Below, in pieces: positions 21,905 to 34,324 of a stretch of 64,000 nt of DNA. This stretch comes from Undaria pinnatifida (lineage: Eukaryota > Sar > Phaeophyceae > Laminariales > Alariaceae), in NCBI GenBank assembly GCA_012845835.1, contig JABAKD010000029.1:10108338-10172337 (forward strand), read 5' to 3'. The position numbers were made by a program, and so were the translations under genes. Every line of letters begins with the position of its first letter. Position 1 is the first letter of the stretch. The notes under the pieces were generated by a model. It worked only from the letters and a program-made list of their open reading frames with translations, was not told the origin of the DNA and made no database searches.

Positions 21905-24900
21905 AGAAAACTATCCGAGGAGGTTCGCTATCTTGCCCGTTGTATGGTAAATGCCGGGTTGGGTCTGGGGATGGGTGAGACTCCGCGGGGTTTGTGTTGG
22001 TACACGTAGAAAGTGCTTGATACGCTGGAAAGCTGTGAAAAACGCGCATCTTCCGGGCCTTTTTTCGTTCTGTAATTCCGTCAAAGTTCATTAATATGCT
22101 GCCGTTTCCTTTTTTCGGAATCTATAATTTTTCGTGCCACGGAAAATTGCAGCTTCCGAAAAAAGGAAATATTGGCAGTGTTTCTAACCAAGACTTTGTC
22201 GAGATTGCTGTATACCAAAGAATGTTCTGGAATCGTGCTCATTCGATCTTTGCGCGACTGCGTTTCGGCTTACGGTGGACATGCGGGAAAAGCGCGCACG
22301 CGCGGTCGGTTGTGTGCACAAGCAGGTGGAGGCCTCTTATTATGTTCTTCTTTCACCATAAACTAACGAAAGGCCAACACCCCAGTTAGCACCCAGTGGT
22401 GTTCTCTTGCCGCAAGAATCCTCCCCAGGCAGAAACATATTTGGCGGTGTAGACATGTTTTGACCCCGGGATAGGTTTGTTCAATTAGGTGGTATCTGCA
22501 GCGAACAAGCGTTAGTGAGAGTAGATGTTTCCAGTTCGCCGCGCACCGAAATTTCTGAAGGGTATTTGGAGCCAATCTCACTCGATCTTTTCATTGCTGC
22601 CTTCATTTTTGTGATGGCTTAGAGGAGCCAGCGTGTAAGGTGGGTGGGTTATCCAAGCGGATCGAATCCATTCTCACGGATATCTATTCCAGCGTAAAGT
22701 AAGAGCAAGAACAGCATGCAGAGGGGGTACTTGCCCTAGAAACCCTCCGCGAGAGTCTGGCGTTTTAAATTTTTCGTCACCGCGGGTGTAGACGCTCGCT
22801 ACCATACACAGATGTAACACTTTGAGCCGGAACGATTTTTAGAGGGACGGCGATCCTTAACTCCCCAGGCCGTCCGAATGTAATCAAGTGTTTGATCTGT
22901 CGATAGTTTCACTGAATATCTAGACTACTGAGTTCTTTTTTTCGGGTAAACCTTTCTTTTTTGCTCCCAATCAGGGTTTGAGAAAAGGAAAAGTGCACAC
23001 AGAGCTCACACCACGCAGGGAGATTAAGACCACAACATTGGTGCACGTCTCCACCGTAGCATGTGTCTGGATCCCTTGCTTTGATTGATTGATTGGGTGG
23101 TATATCGTACGCCACAAAACCCCGTTAGTGAGCGTAGAACGTTCTAGGCTTCCTGTATCGAGATTTCTTGACATGTTTCTGGATTCGGGCTCAAGGGTGT
23201 TAACGGTGTTTTATGGCTGGTTTGAATAGAACAGCGCGCAAGGCGGGTTCGTGGTGCAAAGCAGATCGAAGGCTTGCGGCGAATATCTTCCCGCAGACAC
23301 CAGGACCACGAGAACTACTAACGATCCCGTGTTTTTCTCTGGAATCCACACCGGTTGATCGGCACTTAGCGTTTCGCGCATGTTCCCACCCGGGTTCGAT
23401 TCCTTTCGTGGAGTACCCTGGTAGTGTTGAGCAAACCTGTTTTATATTGGGCACATTGCTTTCGAGCTTTGGATGTGAGATGTTGATGTAAGGGTGATTT
23501 CGATGGGGGGGCGTCAACCCAAGGAGTACGTGGCGATCACAGTAAGGGGGGCGATGCCTCGAGTCCGGATTGTCCGTTCTTTTGACACCACTACGCCGAC
23601 GCCGCTGCCAGGGAGACCGACATCACGGGGACGCGTCGGAATACCGTTGTCGTTTCTAAAACTGACTTAACCTGTGTCAGTTGTGTGCGTTAAGAAGTTC
23701 CTCAAGTTCGGAGATCGAAAAAAATAACGGAAAATCTCTACCGTAGCCGCCTGTGTCGGTGTTGGCCGTCATCACAGAATCCCAGCATCACGCCCAAGAA
23801 GCACCCCAGAGTATATGCATATTCCATGATGTGGCGGGCGCCGCTGGGACCGCGGACACTGTGGCTGGTGCGTCAAGTGCTGATTAGGCTTGCACAGCAT
23901 TAGATGATTTGGCTCACGTGTCACACCCTGTAGCCGTAGCTTGGCAGGTAGGTTGTGTATGGAGAGTGGTTGGACGATGTCCAAACCAGGTTGCCATCGC
24001 GGTTCTGGCAAGTGCTACCATAACGTTAGCATCCGTGCGTTTTCTGGTGTTTTTTGCTTGACGAACGCTACAGTATACCTTAAGCAGAAATTGATTGTAA
24101 TTTGAATCATCATGTAAAAAAACTCATCCCGATGAACAATGAATTCCATCGTCTAGTCGCCTAGTCGTGCACCATGCAGATGTTAGTGAAAGTTTTCGTG
24201 TGGTATAGACTATATATACGGCACTTTCTTTTGGCCGGGTACCAGTACCGTAACACACTGTAGTGTAGTCGTTTCTTGACTCTTACGGGAGCCCCGCCTA
24301 ATACAACTACTTTGACCAGAGCGTGATACCCCCAGGGCAGCACGCCTCTTCCTGTTGGAGCACCCCTTCGGCGGCGTATACCAAGAGGGCGTGTCACGGC
24401 AGCAGGTGCGTCCGAAGCACCAGCACGTTCCAATCACTGTGACGGGCCGCCAACCCGGTCACTCTTCGACCATGTCCTCCACGCGGGGTGGCTTGTATCA
24501 CGATTGGTTGGATGGCGAACGGGTCCAAGGGTATGGATGGTATCGTTTGATATGATTGTAAGACTTGGTTAAGTTGTGTATATTATGGTTGTGACGGGGA
24601 GTAAGTTCCAGCGCACCGATGGTACGAGTGGTATCGTAGTCCAAATACGGAACATACAAATATATCATCAAAGCTAAATCGACAGCAAAGGTAGCCAATG
24701 GATGCGACGGGTAGTGGTATTGAATTATTCTAAGCGCGTCTCCCCGTTGATCGTGTCGAAAACAGCGATATTTCCTTGTCGTATGGGGGCCAATATACAT
24801 CGCCCGCCGTCATACAAATGTCAGTCGTCCCCTTTTTCGCTCCGCGACTGGTGTTGTCGTACCTTGTATCAGGTATACCGTACGGCTGCGGTTATTGGCG

Positions 24901-25639
24901 AATCCACAACCCGACCCTGTGCATTGCTGGTTGACATTGTCATGGTTGGATCTCTGTTTCTGTTCAGAAAAGTGAAAATGAACTTCAACCGTAAGACTAA
25001 GTACAATTTGGTGGAAAACTCACATTTGCATGTTTTTGTTTTTATGTTATACTTCTTTTTTCATTGGCGATTCATGTTTACAATAATGTCTGCAACTGTC
25101 CGTCAGTCAGCATTATTGTTGTCGTGTGGATTACCGACGGGATTGCTGACGGAAACACTACATCGGGACGCGATGTATAGTATATATATGGTGTGGTAAT
25201 GCGCAAGACGATGGATAAACGACGGAGAATAACACCGCGGGGACGCGATGCACTGTATGATGTGGTATCGGTTTCAAGTGCGCGCTGGCCATTATTCAAA
25301 CGCAACCGATCATTTCTTGCCGCGGCTCCGACTTGATCAATTCAAGGCAGACATGATGCCTCCTGATATTTGTGGCATCGGGAAACATACGCGACACCAA
25401 ACGACAATCCCGGAAGTTGCCGCCCGAAATCTCGGTAAATGCTTTCCAGATTGGCATGTACCCACATGTGCACCGGCTGAAAGGAAGCATTGGCTACCTC
25501 GTTTGATACAGGAAGGTCCGGGATACAGGAAATTTTTCGTCAATGAACAGTCCGTGATGCACGAATGCTTTCACCATTGATTGCTGCCGACATAATAAGG
25601 TGGCTCTTGCGACAAATTGTTTGGTCCTTTTCCACCATA
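21905..25639. other. No recognised gene
   Basis: About 3.7 kb of AT-neutral sequence has only short frames. The longest (24702-25199 +, 165 codons; 23200-23517 -) show no domain or splice support. No repeat family seen elsewhere in the window is recognised here. Confidence 0.4.
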
Positions 25640-26185
25640 TATATATAGTCGTCCATTGTACGACTTACCCCAGGATATACATGATAAACTGATGTATTAT
25701 TTCCAAAACCGTGATATTTATCCCCTCAAAATAATGTATAGTTTCCAGGCACATATTGAGCTGCCCCCCCCCGCCCAACCCCCCCCCCGCCCCCCGCCCC
25801 AACCCCCCCCCCCCGCCCCCAATAATATACTGGTGCCAAAACCGTCAGATTTATCCCCTCGAAAGGATTTATAGCTTACATGCACAAATTGCCCCTCCCC
25901 CCCCCCCCCCCCCCAAACCCGCTCGCTTTTGATCAAAACCAGGCCCCTTTTCCCTTCACAGCTGTCAGATTTTGTCCCCCTCAGAAACGGGTTTTATAGT
26001 TCCCGCGCACAGACTGACTAAAATCATCCTGTTGACCCTGATAGCTACACTGTAGTTGTAAGGGGAGTCACCGACCTATATCCTTAATGAGGACACACAA
26101 CTCGTAATATGCGCGATCGGAGTATCACACACAGCTTGCAAAGATGAGTTTCGACGAAATCTTCGATTTCACAGCTGGAGTGTAT
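25640..26185 (-). mobile_element. Family A partial copy
   Basis: In reverse complement it gives the family A order: arm (CAGCTGTGAAATCGAAGATTT..., ending near 26180), AACTATAAAACCCGTTTCTGAGGGG, then long G runs (here as C runs at 25765-25915) and the GATAAATCTGACGG module. Confidence 0.7.
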
Positions 26186-26707
26186 TTTCATTTTTATAAT
26201 ATATGGTCGTCCGGAATAACGTGGGCTGTGACGTCCTGCTCATGCCCTGCCCACCCCTCATTTCCACGCCAATACCCCCTCTCTCCATCTCATCGAAACG
26301 CCCCCAATCCAGAGTGTGGCCATCACGGCGGCTCGATGCAGCGTTAGGCGTCCGCCTCCCGCCCCTTACCCGGAATCAGATCAACGATCCCCAACTGGTC
26401 CAGTGCCTGCCATTCCTGCGTCTACACTTTGTTCGCGGCGTGTAAGCCCCTAACACCGAACGCGCGATACGATCGAGAGGGCGTGATATTTTTTTTTGTT
26501 TTCGTCTGAATGACGTGGCGCATTATCCCAACAACATGGTTGCGATATCGATATCGATCTCGAGGGAGTGATACGCATTTTTTTTTATCTGAACGGCGAG
26601 GAGCATTATCCGAACAACATCGTTGCGATATCGACATCGATACCGATGTCGAGTTCTCTATTTTTTCAACATGATTTTCTGGCGCAACTAGGCCGTGGGT
26701 TTGTTCA

Positions 26708-26977
26708 GAGCCATCCCACGGTAGGGGTATATAGCCGAAAGTCCCCGAGCTCCCCACACGAGCAGCTCAGTATCTCACCCGACCAAACCATGCCTTCGAA
26801 GGCATTCGTTCGCACCAAACCCGAATAAGCATCTATGCCTTAGCCCAAAAAAACATCTACAAGCTCGCGAAGTTACTTGACTAATGACTAGCCGGTAGTT
26901 CCTCACGTAAGGAGCTCAATCGCAGAGGTACATCATTAGTTAATCCAACAACTGCAACCCTTACGGTGGGATGACTC
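26708..26977. mobile_element. Family C MITE, copy 2
   Basis: It is 270 bp, with left end GAGCCATCCCACGGTAGGGG and right end CCCTTACGGTGGGATGACTC forming the terminal inverted repeat. The interior shares GGCATTCGTTCGCACCAAACCCGA and a GTTCCTCACGTAAGGAGCTCAAT box with the other copies. Confidence 0.75.
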
Positions 26978-29340
26978 TTCATCCGGTTCCCCCTTAAGGT
27001 TCGACACGATCAGCTTCATTGAGGGTGGGGTTCAGGATAATACCTAGTACGCAGACCCTCAAGAATGGAGTACCACAAAAAAACATGTGCATCTCTATCC
27101 CCCAGCATATGTTCCCGACGCGATAGCAACACCAACCCTCTTTCGATTCCACGGACGCCCGCTGCCGCATACTACCACCAGTGATAGTGCACCAACGCAG
27201 ACCGTTGCGCACTTCCTGCACGCACGATTGGCTCTCTTTTTCCGCACACCGATGTACAGGCAGGCATCGGTAGGTAGGTGTTGATTGGCGCCATTTCGTG
27301 CAAACGAGACATCCGCGGCCACAACAAGCACCAACCGTATATCGGCCGCGCTCATTGGTCATTGGTCAAAGCACCCCACCCATTGTATCGGCTTCGGATC
27401 GAGGCTATACTGTACTTTACATACGGTGTACACTATTCTTGTACTATTTTGCATGGCGCTCGGAGATACTTTCGCGGAATATTATTGTAAGCAAATCGAA
27501 CGCACTCGTCCGAGTGACCATCGTTCTTGCTTTTAGGCCTCACGGCGAGCACTGCGGCATGCCATAGAACGGTTCTTCACATGGTGCGACAACAACATAA
27601 TGCAAACCTGGTACACCTCGGTGTCCATGTTCGGCCAGCTGTTGAGCTGCGTACCTATGTAGTGCAGCAAGGAGTACAGTACGAGAATGCCGCAGCCGCG
27701 GTCGCGCTGATTGGCCAAGGCATACCAGTTTCGGGAAATGCCAATAGACGACAGGGCCACCGGGTTCAAGTCTCTCAAAATGGCTCTCATCGTTGAATGG
27801 CACTGGGTTCTTACCTTTGTCGGCGTGAGAACATCGACCAATATGCAGCCGTCAGATCCGGGAAACGCCGACCCCGCTAACGTTAGAACTTTAAAAAAGA
27901 AGCATAATCAACGGATCAACGGAGGACTCGCAATATTTCATTGCCCACAACCAACAGGGCCGGCGCCCCCGGGTCATCTTCCAATGGGTCTTGTGAGAAA
28001 CATAAAAACTGCAAATAATCGATTTTTGGAGGTTCAAGTCCAACAACAACAAGTGACACTTTCAACACTCATAACGTCGATTGGTCCACTCGACGAACCG
28101 TTCAAATATAACTTTAACAGCTTAATATATTCCTGTCTAACGTGTGACTTTTTATCCACTTACTTCAAAGCGATTGGTGTACGTCATGGACTAATAGAAG
28201 AACGCACCTACCTGTCGTTGTACTAACCTTGACTGGCATATACCAAGGTGCGTGGACACAGGACACATCGGAGCGGAAGGATACCCCAGCGAAAAGAAAA
28301 CACGATATCAAAGTGATGCACATGTCTAGCAATTGACCGTAGCGGAAGCAAGTAGTTAATTCTAAAAATATATGTAGGTGCATTCGGAAGTCAGTGTACG
28401 TATAACAGACCCAGATACTGGAACATAGTGCATACGTTTCGAGACTCAAAGCTGAAACTTACTACACCGCATTCCACCCAGGGAACAAAGGAAAGAAACA
28501 TAGACTACATGTACAAACCCGACGAGAATATATAAGAAAACAAATGTTGAGGAGAAAAAAAAGGAAACAAAAAGCAGAAAACGAAGCAAGGAAAAAAATC
28601 ACGTACCCAACGGGGGTTGTCGCGCGGAAAGGCAAGCTACACCGCGCCACGAAATGAAACGCAACAAACGCGCGAGTCCGATCTAACCGAACAAAACGAA
28701 ATATAACACCGAGACGTATGTATCGCACCGAGAGTAAGTGAATGTATGTACGAATGTATTGCGCGAGCTCACCCGAAGAGCGGGGGGGTGGCAAGGAAAA
28801 AATAAAAATATCGTCCTCCTGAGGTCCAGCCTAGCGTCGCATGCCGTCCTCCCTACGTCCATTGGCTGCTACGCCTTTACTCGCAATATATATATACGGT
28901 TCTGGTGTGCCTGTTGCGTCGGAAATAGTAGTGGTCGGGCGTAAGGAGGTAATAATGTAAGGATGCATGGTTGCATGCGCCTCTAGGGGTGTATGTTTAT
29001 GTTCCATAACAAAATCGACCAACCAACTAACCAGTACTATGAATACGAAAGCGCACAAAATACCCAAAATATTTGAAAAACAAACAAACAAACTAAAAAA
29101 AACAAACAAACAATAACAAAGCAAGGGAGGGAAATAATGAAAACGTTATACTATCCAAGCTGGTCCTAGAAACTGACCGAAAACGGCATTGGGCATCTAC
29201 AGGGCATCAAGTACATACAGGGCACTGGGGGGAGAACATAGCAAGGCAGAGAAGCCCGGGCAGCCTTTGGCTGGCTACCTTCGGTCATGGGAAGGCACAC
29301 ACACTTCAAGACGCTGGTGAACAGACTCAGACATCGGCCT
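26978..29340. other. No recognised gene
   Basis: Several frames of 85-171 codons overlap on both strands (27095-27362 -, 27533-27841 -, 27711-28226 +), but none shows a domain, conserved motif or splice-consistent partner. A-rich stretches occur at 28550-28600 and 29060-29120. Confidence 0.4.
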
Positions 29341-29344
29341 CTTA

Positions 29345-29690
29345 GGAAGGAACCACCCCCCCTCCCCTTTCCCCTACCCCCGTCTCCCTGTCCCCCTTTC
29401 CTCCCCCTCCCCTACCCGCCCCCCCGCCCCCCCCGTCCAACCTTCCAGCCTCCCCCCTTCCCTCCTCCCCCGTCCCCTCTCCCTTCCCCCCTCCTTCTTC
29501 CTCCCTCTCCATCCCCCTTCCCCCTTCCTCCCTTCCCCCTCGCCGTCGCCTCGTCCCCCTTCCTTCTTGTCCCCTTTCCCCGCCCCGCTCGCCACCAGCC
29601 CCTCGTCGCTCCCCCCCCCCTCCCCTCCCCCCCCCCCCTCCCCACCTGCTCCCCCCTCCCTCTCCCCTCAGCCACTTCCCCCCGCCGTGT
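29345..29690 (+). repeat. C/T-only low-complexity tract
   Basis: About 345 bp is almost pure pyrimidine on the plus strand (CCCCTTCC/CCTCC variants), capable of triplex formation. All overlapping Pro- or Gly-rich frames are composition artefacts. Confidence 0.9.
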
Positions 29691-30546
29691 GTAGGAGCTA
29701 GCAGCGGGTGGCGATACCGCGGTCTTCGCGTGTCGCTATGCAGTTCTACATATCTCCGCGCCATTCCATTTTCACATTAAATGTCTCTGCCCCATGTTCG
29801 ACCCGCCCAAACCGTGTGTCAGCCTGTTCTGCAGCCGCTTGGCATCCTGCGAACTGCATGCCAAATTCCGTCAAATTTTCCTCCAGGGGCACCATCCAAT
29901 CCTTCGCTTGCCCCTCCGAAAACCCTTACCCTCAACCATATCCCCAGCCATCGCCCTCCTTCGCAGACGCTCCTCTCCCATACGTGACACGAATGTCGTG
30001 AGAAATGTCCTCTGTTTTCGCACTACCGCCTTAATGCTCTCGGAGCCTTGTCTCGGCAAGCGCGTCGGCGTACAAGCGGGTGTCGCCGTCACGCTTTCCT
30101 TTCCGCCGCCAGCCGAGGAATCGCAGAAATGGAGTCAGGCTTGCTCGTGCTCTACGTCGCGCACCCAAAGAGTGGTGCCTCTCGATCAGCACCTTCAGCG
30201 GCAAACGCACGCCCGGTTGGTCATGAACTGCCACCTTGCACGGCTGGAAGCACCCCTAAGCCCTCTGAAGACGCCGGGTTACCTCCACGCAGCACTCTCT
30301 ACCTGCGCTGATAGTCCCGGCCATGTGCACGAATTCGATCATTTTTTAGTATACCTGGCCGGCGGCAATGATGGCAAACGGCATCTTCCCCCATTGTTTC
30401 CTCCGGCAGGCATAAATCTCTGTCTGGGCGTCGGAGGCCATAACCCCGAACTCCGGGCCCGCAGTCACGATCCCCATCATCATCTTCACTAGGCGTCCTG
30501 GTTATCACGATACGATGCCCGCATCTTCAGCGTACAGCACACCCCA

Positions 30547-30799
30547 GAGTCATCCAACGGTAGGGTTGCGGCAGATATTGTCTGGGATCCTGATATGAGG
30601 GGATCAACATCTCGCCCAAAACCATGGCTTCGAAGGCGTTCGTTCGCGCAACCCGACCAGCACTTTCATGCCCTATATTTAGAACAAATTATACTGGGAT
30701 ATTATCAGGCTAACAGTTCGTTCCTTGTTTGAGGAGCTCCACCGAACAGGTATACCTTTGTTTGGCTCAAAAATTGCAGCTCCTACCGTGGGATAACTC
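30547..30799. mobile_element. Family C MITE, copy 3, inside the LINE
   Basis: It is 253 bp with ends GAGTCATCCAACGGTAGGGTT and CTCCTACCGTGGGATAACTC. Interior blocks GGCGTTCGTTCGCGCAACCCGACCA match copy 1. It lies just upstream (element sense) of the LINE YxDD-box relic, so it inserted after the LINE. Confidence 0.8.
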
Positions 30800-30814
30800 A
30801 ATGCAACCCATGGT

Positions 30815-30990
30815 CCTTTTCCTCCTCCTCCTCCTCCTCCTCCTCCTCCTCCTCCTCCTCCTCCTCCTCTTCCTCCTCCTCCTCCTCCTCCTCCTCCTCC
30901 TCCTCCTCCTCCTCCTCCTCCTCCTCCTCCTCCACCTTCCTCTTCCTCCTCCTCGTCCTCCTCCTCCGCCTCCTCCTCCTCTCCCTTCCC
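30815..30990 (+). repeat. (TCC)n microsatellite within the LINE reading region
   Basis: About 55 TCC-type triplets occur here. On the LINE strand these read GGA/GAG/AGG, extending what appears to have been a short Lys/Glu/Gly-rich coding stretch. Confidence 0.9.
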
Positions 30991-32533
30991 CACCGCCGGA
31001 CGACTATCGCCGCCCATCGTTTGCCTTCATCTCCGCTTTCTTCTTGTTTCACTGGAGCTGCACCATGTTGTCCATGATGGCTGCATCATCAGAGGAAATA
31101 TTTCTCGGCGGCTACACGCAGTACCGCCGTGAAAATCATGTTGGACAGCAGCGGCGTGAGCACACACCCTTCCTCGCCGAAAACGTTTCCCCACGTCGAA
31201 CTGTTCCGAGCACTCCCCATCATCCAACTGCACGTTGAACTGATCCGAGCACTCCCCCATCATCCGACTGCACGCATACTTGCCTGATTTCGTGGAATTG
31301 CCCGATGATGCCGAGAATTTTGGGTCACATGCGTACAGGGGAAAGACCAGCCCACAGAATACTTCGGTCGACGGTTTCATATACAGCGTGGTGAGGTCCG
31401 TAAATCACAGGTACAAGAGTGCGTCCTTATTCAGCGCACGTTCCCGCAGGCGTCCTATCACGAGCATCATGCCAACCGTCGAGCGCCGGGGTCTAAACCC
31501 ACGCTGTCCCTCCGAAAAAAATATTCTCGCGACCGCAGTAGTAGATAAGGCGCCCCGCGATTTTGTTGAGGGCTACTTCGCCGACGTGATTGACGGGGGA
31601 AGATGCCATGAAAGTTGCCACACTCCGTCCGACCTTTCTTTTTGTGCAGCAACTTTGTGGTTTCATTTTCCTATTTTTGCGGCGCACCACCTCCCTCCCA
31701 CATAGCGACAACAACTTCGTTGAGCTTGACGAGCGTTTCCGATTCTCCTTCGTCGGCCAAGGCCTTCAGGATCCAGGCCGGGAGACCATCTGGCCCGACC
31801 GCCTTGCGTTTCGCCAACGCACGGAACGCCCATGCTACTTGGTACCTAGACGGGACATCGTCCAGCGGCGTGCACGGGGACGACGTTTTTTTAATCTCGT
31901 CTATAAGGGTGAGATCGGTGGTCGACGACATGATGGTGTTAAAGCAGTTTGTGAAAACACCTCATCCAACGTTCCTGGATGAGAGCAATATCCCGCAGCA
32001 ATCGACCTTCCGCGTCCTTGGTGCGCTGCGAGTGAAACATTTCACGGTACGAGGCGTGTAAGATGGTTGTGACACAATCTGGGATTTCGTAGAGACAAAT
32101 AGGTTGTTTATCGAGACCGAGGGGCATTATATGATTGCATGGACCTCGCGGCTCGAAATAGAAATCCCCGGCGTCCAAAAAAGCACGCCGCCCCGAGCAT
32201 GGCGCGTATATTTGTTATTTCTTTGTACATGCGCCGCACTTGAGGGGGCCCAAATGTTTTTTTTACACCTGTCTACTATCTTCTTATTTCGGCCCTCTCA
32301 GACAGGGGGGAGGGTACAGGACAGCCACCCCCCCCTGTCAACGCCACACAAGCTCCTATACAAAACAAGTCCTACTCTATACTCAAAATGAAGGGGTGCC
32401 GTGGGGGAACGGTGTACCATCTATCCACGTCCCCCCTTCTGCTTCGGCGGAATGCGATAGCTCGAAAAGATCTGGGCACACGATGGTTCCTGCGTACCGT
32501 TGATAGGGAGGCAGGCAGAGGGGATATATCATA

Positions 32534-32821
32534 ATGAGCACAGGCTCCGGGCTAGTGCCAACCTCGGATGCCTTCGATAAGAAGGCTTGGCTAGAGAAAG
32601 TCTGCTCAAAGCCGTTCGATGGCCCGGAGTTTACGTGTTTCTGCGGGCACAGCTTCGACGATGGTTCGGAAATCGACGCGAACAATGCATGGCAGCATGA
32701 GCTTGCGGCAAAGTACAAAGAGGGAGTTCAGGAAAATGAGAGCTTGGCTTCCCTGTTATTATATCAGATTTTCCGAAGCTTGTGTATAATATGTTCCGTT
32801 GTTTGTCGTGTGCAATTGTGA
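32534..32821 (+). CDS. Unassigned 95-codon open frame
   Basis: The ATG at 32534 opens a 95-codon frame ending TGA at 32819. The first 70 residues look protein-like (an acidic Lys/Asp/Glu mix with FTCFCGHSFDDGSE and NNAWQHELAAKYKEGVQENE), while the last 25 are hydrophobic and may be intron read-through. The CFCGH cluster hints at a metal site, but I recognise no family. It sits upstream of the 5' end of the minus-strand LINE. It may be a first exon of a small gene, an element relic, or chance. Confidence 0.3.
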   Translation: MSTGSGLVPTSDAFDKKAWLEKVCSKPFDGPEFTCFCGHSFDDGSEIDANNAWQHELAAKYKEGVQENESLASLLLYQIFRSLCIICSVVCRVQL

Positions 32822-33198
32822 ACGCAGTTATGCAAGCCAGCATACACACAGACGCCACAGCAGGTGGGAGGAGGCGCGGTGGGAGAGAGGAGCGCTTGGT
32901 TCAGCGAACCTTTGTGCTCGAACAGAATGCTCAAACTTCAGTTCGACTTGCTGCAAGAATTTTATTAACCAAAAATAGGCGGTAGAGGCAGCAGACGTAA
33001 TACCAGCAGCAGGTATTGAAAAAGGAGAATACTTGGTGCGTGCCTCGAGAGCGACCACTGCAGCGACGGCTTGGATTGGATAATTATTGAGCTAAATAAC
33101 TACTGCTGTGCAACCATGCGACCAATATTTGGTGTGATGCGACCTCTGCTGGTCGAGTTACATCTGTCGCGCAATACTTGCATGCTACTGTCTCATAT

Positions 33199-33510
33199 GG
33201 CCGGTCGCCCCGGTGGCGTATCAGGTTATCCTCGAGCCGGTATAGGTCAGTTTCGTGAGTTCGAGCCCCGCCGAGTGCATCCTCGTATAACTTCGTTGGG
33301 ACTTTTTCTTGTGCGCAAATTGACTTGCGGAAAGCGCGAGAGCGTGAGTTAGCAACACTCGATGAAAAATCGACGATCAGTGGGATTGCTGAACCCTATG
33401 CGCGAGAAAAATTGAAGGCAAGAACCGGGGGGGAGAAGGGACGACACCTGTGACCACGGCTTGTCCAGAAGCTTGAAAGTAAAGTGTGAGTGAAAAAAAG
33501 AAAAAAAAAA
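33199..33510 (+). mobile_element. tRNA-derived SINE, copy 2
   Basis: The head GGCCGGTCGCCCCGGTGGCG has box A-like GTGGCGTATCAGG and box B-like AGTTCGAGCCCC. The body ends CTTGTCCAGAAGCTTGAAAG, followed by an A-rich tail interrupted by G. It is close to the copies at 51809 and 54638, so the family was recently active. Confidence 0.85.
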
Positions 33511-33859
33511 TGGCAGGTTCCATGTGACAGGCTCCGCCAACCGTCTCGCCGGTCCTTCCCGTGTTACCCGGTCTGTCGAACCAACTCTCACATAACTAGA
33601 GCGGCGTTGCCAGTAGCAAGGATCGCGACGAAGATCGGCAGCAAATGGATTCGCAAGTGTTGGTGCCAAGATCTTGGATCTGATCCACGGAAATGGGCCC
33701 GAACGCACGTGCAGCAGCACCAGAACTCGCAACACCACATGTGAGGACAGGTGTTGTAGATGCTGTAGGTGCTGTAGGTGTTTCACCACGACACAATCGT
33801 GTTGCGTTTCTTGTCATGCGACACTCGTCGTCGTTCCAAGCACGTCCCAAAATGTTTAA

Positions 33860-34320
33860 CGCGGTGTAGCCCTTGTGATATGATGCATGCATAGAAATAA
33901 CTCCTTTTTGTAAGAGATGTATGATTGGATATTTTGTTTACTAGGCAGGCTAGTTTTGGCGGCCGTGGCACCGAGCACAATTAGGTCCTTTTTCAAACCC
34001 GTTCCATCTGAAAACACCACGGACGTGGGAAGGGAGTCACCGATGACGATGGTGAGGATAGTAGTCATACAGCCGAGGGCGGTGACGTTGACGTGTTTTC
34101 CGAGGGTGGCGCAGATGGGCATGAGGTTGGTGCGTACGCCGGGGGTGATGCTGTGGTGTTTGTGGGGTGAAGGCTTGAGCGGGCTTGAGGGGTGTGGTGA
34201 GGATGAACGATGAACGCTTCCAGCGCTGAAGGTGGTCGAGGCGTTCAACCTCCCAGCTACTGCGCGCGGAGATAGGTCTGGAGGTCCGGGAGCCTATCAC
34301 CAGCACTACTCTACGACTCT
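33860..34320 (-). other. Minus-strand coding-like stretch, unassigned
   Basis: On the minus strand, codons between about 34170 and 33960 are strongly C-ending and encode HSITPGVRTNLMPICATLGK and a hydrophobic continuation. This is a better coding signature than the plus-strand frame over the same bases. I recognise no family and find no complete exon borders. It may be an exon fragment or pseudogene. Confidence 0.3.
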
Positions 34321-34324
34321 GCAT

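Larger units (their letters stand above)
29730..32190 (-). mobile_element. Non-LTR retrotransposon (LINE), decayed and interrupted
   Basis: Reading from 32190 down gives the expected reverse-transcriptase order in several frames: an upstream region (32178-31939), the KAVGPDGLPAWILKAL fingers motif (31931-31671), a KKGRTECGNFHGI segment (about 31650), a DDGECSEQFDVG segment (about 31200), a YxDD-box relic LYAEDAGIV (about 30510-30540) and the post-RT C-terminal region (30234-29870, including RMGEERLRRR). A family C MITE (30547-30799) and a (TCC)n tract split the palm region. No endonuclease domain is seen. Multiple frameshifts make it dead. The C-terminal part matches the plus-strand copy at 48.5 kb. 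Confidence 0.85.

Noticed and set aside
30679..31052. Gly- or Glu-run proteins on the minus strand
   Set aside because: They are the (TCC)n tract inside a dead LINE.
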